Source: Paenibacillus abyssi
Lineage (GTDB): Bacteria > Bacillota > Bacilli > Paenibacillales > Paenibacillaceae
Length of the DNA: 64,000 bases
NCBI RefSeq assembly: GCF_014640295.1
Contig: NZ_BMGR01000010.1
Span: 124,001-188,000 of the forward strand
Direction of reading: 5' to 3'
Both the position numbers and the translations under genes were made by a program. The notes beneath the pieces are model-generated. The model searched no databases. It saw only the letters and a list, made by a program, of their open reading frames with translations, and had not been told where the DNA came from. Position 1 is the first letter of the stretch, and the number at the start of each line of letters is the position of its first letter. Positions 58,179 to 64,000 of this stretch are shown here, piece after piece.

Positions 58179-58964
58179 TCAAATCTTATACAACAATTCC
58201 GTATTGCTGCGTATCTGCTCTGCCGCTGCCGGAAAAGCCACCCCTTTAAGCTCCGCGATCTTCGCGACAACATCCTTGACCATCAGCGGATGCGTCCGCT
58301 TTCCCTCATACGGGCCTTCAAACGGCCACGGCCCGTCGGTCTCCGCCATCATAAGCTCCAGCGGATACCGGCGCACAATCGCTTGAATCTCCGGCTCGTA
58401 TGCGACATCCGGCGTAACTGAAATCCGGTAGCCGCGGGCGATCATCCGTTCCACCGTTTCCGGCGCGCCCTTGAACCAGTGGAAATGCGCGCGCTGCACC
58501 TCATATTTCTCCAGCAGCGCACACGCTTTATCCGCATCCTCGTAGACCGCATGCAGCACCACCGCAAGATCCAGCTCTGCGGCCAGCGCAACGAAGCGCT
58601 CCAGCAGCGCCTCATAAGGCGCTTCATCGAACAGCCTGCCGGCCGCTTCCGCCTCTGTCCGCGAATAATAAGGCAGGCCTACCTCGCCGATCGCAAACCG
58701 TTCGCCTTCCCCGTGCCGCTCTCGAATCCAGTTATACAACGAATCCAGTTCAGCTTCGTCAGGAAGCGGCTGCTCCGGATGATATCCGTATGCCGTTATT
58801 ACCCGGCCGCCGTAGCGCTGCTTCAGCTCGCGGTTCACTTTGCAGGATTCCAGATGCATAGACACCGCTATAACCGCTTGAAGGCCTGACGTAAATGCTT
58901 CATCCAGCATCGCCCCGCGTTCAGGCTCCGGGTATAAGTCTATATGAATATGAGCATCGATCAT
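58179..58964 (-). CDS. TatD-family metal-dependent hydrolase
   Basis: A 261-residue TIM-barrel hydrolase. Metal ligands are all visible: HIH in MIDAHIHIDLYP, Glu in FAIGEVGLPYYS, His in VVLHAVYED, His in AHFHWFKGAPE and Asp in MMAETDGPW. TatD proteins act as DNases or on unknown small substrates. ATG at 58964 follows GAGGAGGGG. It is the last gene of the TPP-riboswitch operon, 33 bases after the ATPase, so a role in processing an imported pyrimidine precursor is possible but unproven. Confidence 0.88.
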   Translation of the reverse strand: MIDAHIHIDLYPEPERGAMLDEAFTSGLQAVIAVSMHLESCKVNRELKQRYGGRVITAYGYHPEQPLPDEAELDSLYNWIRERHGEGERFAIGEVGLPYYSRTEAEAAGRLFDEAPYEALLERFVALAAELDLAVVLHAVYEDADKACALLEKYEVQRAHFHWFKGAPETVERMIARGYRISVTPDVAYEPEIQAIVRRYPLELMMAETDGPWPFEGPYEGKRTHPLMVKDVVAKIAELKGVAFPAAAEQIRSNTELLYKI

Positions 58965-58997
58965 AGCTGGGCCCCTCCTCACATTTAACCTGATTCT

Positions 58998-59771
58998 CTA
59001 CCGGGCTGCCGGCTCTCCCTGGCTTAGCTGCGCGTAGATTTCCTGCTTGAGCCGGTTGAACTCCGGATCCGTCCACAGCGTCTCGCTGCGCGGACGTTCG
59101 AACGGCACCCGCAGCTCGCGGATGACGACAGCCGGCGATGCAGACAACACGACAATCCGGTCGGACAGCAGCAGTGCCTCTTCGATACTGTGCGTCACAA
59201 ACAATACGGAACGCCGATTCGCCTCCCACAGCTTTAACAGCCACTGCTGCATCTGCATGCGCGTCAGCGCATCAAGTGCGCCGAAGGGCTCATCCAGGCA
59301 CATTAAGCTCCGCGGCGTCAGCAGCGCTCGCAGAAACGACACGCGCTGCTGCATCCCGCCTGACAATACATGCGGATATTCGCCCGCATAGCTTTCCAAT
59401 CCGACGCGCGCCAGCCAGCTGCCGGTCAGCTCACGCGCCTCTTCCCTTGCTGTCCCGGCCACTTCAAGCGCCAGCTCTACATTGCCCGCCACCGTGAGCC
59501 AAGGCAGCAGGGAAGCTTGCTGCGGCATGTAGGCAATGTGTCCTCGCTGTCCGGTCGTCACCTGGCCGCCAATGCGGATTTCTCCCTTATGCGGTTGCTC
59601 CAGGCCGCCAATCAATTGAAACAAGGTGCTTTTGCCGCTGCCGCTTGGACCGATCAACGATACAAACTCGCCTTCCTCCACCGCAAACGACACCCCGCCA
59701 AGCACATCCACCGCCGCGCCGCCCCGTCCAAACCGTTTATGCACTTCTCTTACTTCCAATGCAGATGTCAC
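58998..59771 (-). CDS. thiZ: ABC transporter ATPase, thiamine pyrimidine precursor (ThiZ-like)
   Basis: ATPase of a nitrate/taurine/HMP-type importer, 257 residues. Walker A GPSGSGKST is at 41-49, the Q-loop follows in AYMPQQASLLPW, the signature is LSGGMQQRVSFLRALL and Walker B LMCLDEPFGALD. The H-loop His is in FVTHSIEEALLL. Substrate is inferred from the TPP riboswitch and the ThiY-like binding protein. It starts three bases after the permease. Confidence 0.88.
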   Translation of the reverse strand: MTSALEVREVHKRFGRGGAAVDVLGGVSFAVEEGEFVSLIGPSGSGKSTLFQLIGGLEQPHKGEIRIGGQVTTGQRGHIAYMPQQASLLPWLTVAGNVELALEVAGTAREEARELTGSWLARVGLESYAGEYPHVLSGGMQQRVSFLRALLTPRSLMCLDEPFGALDALTRMQMQQWLLKLWEANRRSVLFVTHSIEEALLLSDRIVVLSASPAVVIRELRVPFERPRSETLWTDPEFNRLKQEIYAQLSQGEPAAR

Positions 59772-59774
59772 GTT

Positions 59775-60539
59775 TTATCCCCCTTCCTTGCGCGGCTGCC
59801 AGCGAATGATCCAGCGCTCCGCCAGCGCAATGATGCCGAACAGGCTCATGCTTAGCGTAATCGTGATCAGCACGGCCGCGAATACCCGCGGCGCCATAAA
59901 CCCCTTGGACGACAGCTGCATAAAGTAACCGAGACCCTTGCTCGAGCCGAGCCATTCCGCGACGATGGCGCTTGTTACACTGTAAGCCGCAGCAATTTTC
60001 AAGCCGGAGAACAGATACGGCAGCGCATGGGGAAGCTCGAGCCTCCGAAAGATATGCCACTTGTTCGCGCCGATCATTTGCATATAATTCATCAGCCGCG
60101 GATCGCTGTTGGCCAGCCCGATCATCATGGCTACCGATATCGGGAAAAAGCAAACCAGGATGATCAGCAGCACCTTGGGCAGCAGCCCGAAGCCAAACCA
60201 CATGACCAGCAGCGGCCCAAGCGCAATGATCGGAATATTCTGCGACAATACGAGCAGCGGATAGACACTTAGCTTAACGCGCTTAACAAGATGAAGGAGG
60301 CCGCCGACGATGATGCCTGTCAAAGCCCCGAGCGAAAACCCAAGCAGCGTTAAACGGATCGTCGCGGCGGTGTGCTCCCACAAGCGCGGCCATATGGAGA
60401 TTGCCTCCTGCACGACTGCTGCCGGACCGGGCAGGAACCATTTCTCCAGCCTGAAAAAGAAGACCGCGCCCTGCCACACGAGCAGGAACGCGATCATTGC
60501 CATGAGCGGGGGCCATACTTTCGCCCACTTACTGCCCAT
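59775..60539 (-). CDS. thiX: ABC transporter permease, thiamine pyrimidine precursor (ThiX-like)
   Basis: Membrane subunit with about six spans. The coupling EAA loop is MIGANKWHIFRRLELPHALPY near residue 150. A BPD-type domain similar to SsuC/TauC is clear. ATG at 60539 (254 residues) overlaps the end of the thiamine-binding protein gene by 11 bases; a start 13 codons earlier lies deeper in that gene. GGAG is ten bases upstream, a weak site consistent with coupling. Confidence 0.87.
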   Translation of the reverse strand: MGSKWAKVWPPLMAMIAFLLVWQGAVFFFRLEKWFLPGPAAVVQEAISIWPRLWEHTAATIRLTLLGFSLGALTGIIVGGLLHLVKRVKLSVYPLLVLSQNIPIIALGPLLVMWFGFGLLPKVLLIILVCFFPISVAMMIGLANSDPRLMNYMQMIGANKWHIFRRLELPHALPYLFSGLKIAAAYSVTSAIVAEWLGSSKGLGYFMQLSSKGFMAPRVFAAVLITITLSMSLFGIIALAERWIIRWQPRKEGG

Positions 60540-60831
60540 CGGGATATTTCTCCAGCAGCACGTCCATGGAGGCGCCATCCTGCGGGTTATAGTAAATCTT
60601 GATTTGTGAGATGACGGAAGGGCAGCCCATCTCCGTCATTGCCTCGTTCATCTGTTTGACGACCTCCAGCAAGTGGTTCAGCTCGCCCTCCATCGTCGTC
60701 TCCAGCGGCGCAACCCGGTACGGCAAACCAGACGCTTTGATGATTTCAATCGCACGGTCCACATAAGGGATGACATTCTCCCCTCCCGGCGTACGCGGTA
60801 TAATTTGAATGCTGAGCAGCGCGTTAGCCAT
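60529..60831 (-). CDS. Thiamine-binding protein (MTH1187/YkoF, DUF77 family)
   Basis: A 100-residue ferredoxin-like fold protein of the thiamine-binding DUF77 family: LLSIQIIPRTPGGENVIPYVDRAIEIIKASGLPY, then LETTMEGELNHLLEVVKQMNEAM. Members bind thiamine or HMP-like ligands in the cytosol. Lying between the binding protein and permease of the TPP-controlled operon, it may sense or buffer the imported ligand. Confidence 0.9.
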   Translation of the reverse strand: MANALLSIQIIPRTPGGENVIPYVDRAIEIIKASGLPYRVAPLETTMEGELNHLLEVVKQMNEAMTEMGCPSVISQIKIYYNPQDGASMDVLLEKYPDGQ

Positions 60832-60868
60832 TGTTTTGGATCTCCTTTCTTATGTCCAGCTACTTCAC

Positions 60869-61957
60869 TTATTCAGGCAAAAATTCGTTCGTGAACGCTT
60901 GGTCCGCATCCAGCTCTTTCTCCAGCAGCTTATGCTCCAGCATCCACTCTGCATAGTTCACCCATACCTCGCGCTTTTGCTCGCCCCAACGCGGCGCATC
61001 ATCCTGATAGCGCGGGCTTAGCCACTTCTGGCTCGCACGGACAAGCTCAGCGTTCAAATCCGGCTCCGCGGCAATTAACACCTCGGCCGCTTCCTCCGGA
61101 TTGTCGATTGCGAACTGATAACCCTGCGCCGCTCCCGCTACAAATGCTTTCACCAGGTCGGGATTGTTCGCGATATTGTCCTCATTTGTCACAAGCACCG
61201 GCGTGTAATAATCCAGCTTATCGCTGTAATCGGTCAAATACAGCATATTCATCTTTTCACCGCGCAGCTCGGCTTCAATGCCTGTCCAGGCATAGTAGAT
61301 CCAGGCAAAATCAATATCCCGCTTCACGGCAGTGAAATAGTCGGCGTCACCGATGCTGACGATATTGACCTTGCTGACATCCGCTCCGGCATTTTGCATT
61401 AACGAATCAATGACTGCTTCCTCCACCGGAGAACCCCATCCGCCATACGTTTTGCCTTCAAAATCGGCGGGCGATACAATGTTCTTCTCGACCGGCGAAG
61501 CGAAGCCGGAGGTGTTGTGCTGAATGACCGCGGCGATCGACACGAGCGGCACATCCTGAATCCGCGCCTGTGTGACGCCTTCCTGATAGCTGACTCCGAA
61601 CTCGGCGTCGCCTGTCGCCACCATCATGTCGGCGCCTGCTTCACCCGGCCCGATAATCTCAACGTCCAGCCCTTGCTCCTTGAAAAATCCTTTATCTCTG
61701 GCCACATACAATCCTGTGTGGTTCGTATTCGGCGTCCAATCCAGCACGACGGTTACTTTCTTAAGCGGCTCCTCCGAAGCGCCTGCAGTCCCGTTATCCC
61801 CCGTAGTCATATTCGAATTCGAATTCGAATTTGTATTTGCATTCGTATTCGTGTCCGTATTCGTTGCGGTATTTCCGCCGCCGCAGCCTGCTACAAACAG
61901 CAGAAGCGCCAACGCTGCGATCCCCCATTTTTGACGGATCCAACTTCTGTTTTGCAC
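60869..61957 (-). CDS. thiY: ThiY-like substrate-binding lipoprotein (NMT1/THI5 fold)
   Basis: Periplasmic-type binding protein of 362 residues, anchored by a lipid. The signal peptide ends in the lipobox FVAGC (Cys at about 25), then an Asn/Thr/Ser-rich linker (about 28-52) precedes the domain. VVLDWTPNTNHTGLYVARDKGFFKEQGLDVE is the NMT1/THI5 signature used by formylaminopyrimidine/HMP binders. The start codon is GTG at 61957 with AAAGG upstream. It is the first gene after the TPP riboswitch. Confidence 0.9.
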   Translation of the reverse strand: MQNRSWIRQKWGIAALALLLFVAGCGGGNTATNTDTNTNANTNSNSNSNMTTGDNGTAGASEEPLKKVTVVLDWTPNTNHTGLYVARDKGFFKEQGLDVEIIGPGEAGADMMVATGDAEFGVSYQEGVTQARIQDVPLVSIAAVIQHNTSGFASPVEKNIVSPADFEGKTYGGWGSPVEEAVIDSLMQNAGADVSKVNIVSIGDADYFTAVKRDIDFAWIYYAWTGIEAELRGEKMNMLYLTDYSDKLDYYTPVLVTNEDNIANNPDLVKAFVAGAAQGYQFAIDNPEEAAEVLIAAEPDLNAELVRASQKWLSPRYQDDAPRWGEQKREVWVNYAEWMLEHKLLEKELDADQAFTNEFLPE

Positions 61958-62002
61958 GATGCCTTTCCCCTTCCTACAAGCCTATCTCATTATTTCGGCA
62001 AC

Positions 62003-62030
62003 AAAAAAACGTCCCCCGATCAGGAAGACG
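62003..62030 (-). terminator. Riboswitch-controlled terminator before thiY
   Basis: Minus-strand hairpin CGTCTTCC / GGGGGACG (two wobbles) followed by TTTTTTT. It lies between the TPP aptamer and the thiY start and is the expected expression platform: it forms when TPP is bound. Confidence 0.85.
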
Positions 62031-62074
62031 CTGCATATTCGCTTGAATTCACCCCGTAAAGCGGCTGCACCACA

Positions 62075-62165
62075 AGTTCCTACGCTGGCATTATCCAGAT
62101 CAGGTCATGGGTCGGTATCATCAACGGAATACCCTCTCAGCCGGCTTTTCCAGCTCCCCGTGGTT
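62075..62165 (-). promoter_or_regulatory. TPP riboswitch (THI element)
   Basis: The aptamer core is read directly on the minus strand: ACGGGGAGC, then GGCTGAGAGGG, a variable arm, GACCTGATCTGGATAATGCC and AGCGTAGGAA. These are the invariant THI-box segments that bind the pyrimidine and pyrophosphate of TPP. It controls the thiY-thiX-thiZ-TatD operon through the terminator downstream. Confidence 0.97.
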
Positions 62166-62187
62166 TCATTTTGTTGTCGTTACCCTT

Positions 62188-62196
62188 ATTATAGCA
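62188..62196 (-). promoter_or_regulatory. Extended -10 promoter of the TPP-riboswitch operon
   Basis: TGCTATAAT on the minus strand is a perfect extended -10, about 20 bases upstream of the aptamer. The -35 is weak. Confidence 0.6.
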
Positions 62197-62239
62197 AACG
62201 CATGGCAAAAATCTACCTTTTATTCCATTCACCAGCTGA

Positions 62240-62722
62240 TCAGGACAAGCGGAAGATCTCCCTCACATATTTGGCAATGCGGACGCTCATCTCCGCACGC
62301 ACCACATCCCGCAGCATCGCAAATTTATCCTCGTAACCGCGGCATACAAAATGATAGTGCACCGCGCTGTCGATCCGCTCATCCTCGAACACTTTAATAT
62401 TCCGCTGTTTAAGCTCCTTCCTTACGCGCGCCAAATCGGCGTGGATCCGGTTCATCAAGACGTTCGAAGCGGTCACGTACAGCCGTTTTAACGAATAAGT
62501 GGAGGACTCCACCTCGCGGCAGTTCTTCTCCACAATGCTCAGCATCATCGGCAGCAGGACAACATCGCGGATCATCTCGAGCTCCTCCCTTGTCGGAATC
62601 TGCGCCTTGCCCTGCTCTCCCTCCTGCGGCCGCCGCCGGCGCTCCAAATACTGCTCCCGGTGCTCGGGCAGCATCATCCGGCTCGATTCCCACCGCCCGT
62701 TCCCTTCCAGCTTTTTGCTCAT
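62240..62722 (-). CDS. YolD-like protein paired with a Y-family polymerase
   Basis: A 160-residue hydrophilic protein. The first 35 residues (GNGRWESSRMMLPEHREQYLERRRR) resemble the start of YolD-type proteins, which accompany Y-family polymerases in Bacillales. The rest (about 45-160) is helical with two Cys residues and no domain I can name. The start overlaps the polymerase stop (ATGA), so the two are coupled. I infer an accessory role in translesion synthesis; function is unproven. Confidence 0.7.
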   Translation of the reverse strand: MSKKLEGNGRWESSRMMLPEHREQYLERRRRPQEGEQGKAQIPTREELEMIRDVVLLPMMLSIVEKNCREVESSTYSLKRLYVTASNVLMNRIHADLARVRKELKQRNIKVFEDERIDSAVHYHFVCRGYEDKFAMLRDVVRAEMSVRIAKYVREIFRLS

Positions 62723-63972
62723 CTATAGTGGCCCCCGATCTTCACATTTCTCTCATGTGCCTGCGCGGCCTCCAGCAGCGAGGATGCCCGCAGCAGCGCC
62801 GTGCTTCCGTACCGGGATCTGATCTCATCCGCTGCGCGCCCCAGGCTGCGCTTCCTCTCCCGGTCGCCAAATAGCGTAAGCTGGTATTGCCCGTCATCCG
62901 TCAGACCGGACAGCACGACGCCGATTTTGCGCACGGGCATACCGTCCCAATGCGCATAGAACACAGTCCGGGCCGCTTCGTAAACCTCATCTGCAATATT
63001 GGTCGGATCAGTGAGCGTCATTTGCCGAAAAAAACCTGTCGGCCGGTCAAAATCGGCCCCCTGCGCACCGGCGGACACAACACGCCCCATATACCCTTTG
63101 GCACGGGAGCGACGGCAGACCTCTTCGCTTAACTCCAGTAGAATGACATTGATCTCATCCTTTAGTCCGTAGTCCCTCGGCAGCGTCATTTGGTGCCCGA
63201 CCGCCTTCTGCCGGTCATGCGTTCCCAGCTTCACCGGGCTCGGATCGATGCCGCGCGCCGTCTGCCAATAAAGCTCCGCCTGAATATCGCTGTTTTTGCC
63301 GAAGCGCAGGCGCATCCGGCTCTTCAATTCCGCAAGCGGCAGCCTTGCAATATCTCCAATCGTATGCAGGCCCATCCGCCCGAAATGCGCGGTCATGCGC
63401 GAGCCGACGCCGAACATTTGGCCGACGGGCTGCTGCCACAGCAGCTCCTCGACCTTGGATTCATGCAGCGTAAAAATGCCGTTCTCGTTTTTTTTGGCCC
63501 AAATATCCGTCGCCATCTTCGCCAGCATTTTCGTCGAGCTGATGCCCACGCGCGCCCATACCCCGGTATAAAGCTGGATCCGGTTTTGGATTTGGCGGGC
63601 AATCTCCTCCGGCTCTCCGAAATAAGCAATGGATCCGGTCACATCCAGAAACTGTTCATCAATTGAAAAAGGCTCCACCAAATCCGTAAACGATTCAAAA
63701 ATTTCCGTGATCATCAATGAAACGTCGATATACGTTTGCATACGCGGCCGAATGACGACCAGGTCCGGACATTTGCTGAGCGCTTCGCCGAGCCGTTCCG
63801 CCGTCGTAACGCCGTAAGACTTAGCAAGCGGGCAGGCGGCCAGAATAATGCCAGACCTACGTGCCGGATCGCCCGCCACCACGACAGGGCGGCTCTCATA
63901 TTCAGGATGCGCCGCTTTCTCGACCGATGCGTAAAACGATTGACAATCCGCGAGCATGATGACGCGTTCCAC
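62719..63972 (-). CDS. Y-family DNA polymerase (DinB/UmuC type)
   Basis: A 417-residue translesion polymerase. Catalytic acids are present: D9 in MLADCQSFYASVE, and D105-E106 in the SIDEQFLDVT motif. The palm/finger stretch SGIILAACPLAKSYGV and the little-finger domain (about 240-360) follow. It differs in motif spelling from B. subtilis PolY1/PolY2. The start is GTG at 63972 with GGGGATG upstream; ATG at 63957 is an alternative. No LexA box can be seen because the window ends 28 bases upstream. Confidence 0.92.
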   Translation of the reverse strand: MERVIMLADCQSFYASVEKAAHPEYESRPVVVAGDPARRSGIILAACPLAKSYGVTTAERLGEALSKCPDLVVIRPRMQTYIDVSLMITEIFESFTDLVEPFSIDEQFLDVTGSIAYFGEPEEIARQIQNRIQLYTGVWARVGISSTKMLAKMATDIWAKKNENGIFTLHESKVEELLWQQPVGQMFGVGSRMTAHFGRMGLHTIGDIARLPLAELKSRMRLRFGKNSDIQAELYWQTARGIDPSPVKLGTHDRQKAVGHQMTLPRDYGLKDEINVILLELSEEVCRRSRAKGYMGRVVSAGAQGADFDRPTGFFRQMTLTDPTNIADEVYEAARTVFYAHWDGMPVRKIGVVLSGLTDDGQYQLTLFGDRERKRSLGRAADEIRSRYGSTALLRASSLLEAAQAHERNVKIGGHYR

Positions 63973-64000
63973 TTAAATCATCCCCAAATCATAATACAAG

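Overview
The window looks like a chromosomal backbone segment of a spore-forming, flagellated Firmicute of the Paenibacillaceae type (inference). Gene order closely follows the Bacillus subtilis ylbJ-ylbM, fapR-fab-rnc-smc-ftsY-ffh-rpsP-trmD-rplS, ylqFGH, sucCD-dprA-topA, clpQY-codY and fla/che blocks. Protein sequences are of the Bacillales kind (CodY, FapR, FliY, TmcAL, YlbJ, KhpA). Nearly all genes lie on the minus strand, so transcription runs from high to low coordinates. I saw no tRNA, rRNA, CRISPR array, insertion sequence or prophage.

Right end, 57.4-64 kb: a Y-family DNA polymerase with a YolD-like partner; a TPP-riboswitch-controlled operon for uptake of a thiamine pyrimidine precursor (lipoprotein ThiY, thiamine-binding protein, permease, ATPase) ending in a TatD-like hydrolase; a small L,D-transpeptidase on the plus strand; and an unannotated small-RNA candidate (about 57.55-57.70 kb) with a forespore-type promoter and a strong terminator, at the position where B. 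subtilis carries the sporulation RNA csfG.

46-57 kb: rsmD-coaD, ylbJ, the sepM-like PDZ protease, tmcAL, the DUF177 protein and rpmF, then the fatty-acid/phospholipid operon fapR-plsX-fabH-fabD-fabG-acpP-fabF, with a FapR operator in front of fapR. 30-46 kb: rnc, smc, ftsY, ylxM, ffh, rpsP, khpA, rimM, trmD, rplS, lepB, rbgA, rnhB and the odd ylqG-ylqH pair (FliK-like and FlhB-C-terminus-like), then yraN.

28.5-30.4 kb: a two-gene unit of a PadR regulator and a HAAS-SEDS (RodA/FtsW-like) membrane protein behind two perfect inverted repeats. It is the least explained protein module here. 17.5-28.5 kb: comM-like yifB (plus strand), sucCD, dprA, topA, trmFO, hslV, hslU, codY. The xerC gene found between trmFO and hslV in B. 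subtilis is absent; two tandem hairpin repeats sit there instead.

0-16.5 kb: the fla/che operon from flgB through fliR, running into the first codons of flhB at the left edge. It encodes the rod, MS-ring, switch, export apparatus, hook, hook-length control and chemotaxis signal-termination components. Many genes in it overlap or nearly touch, so they are probably translated from one long transcript.
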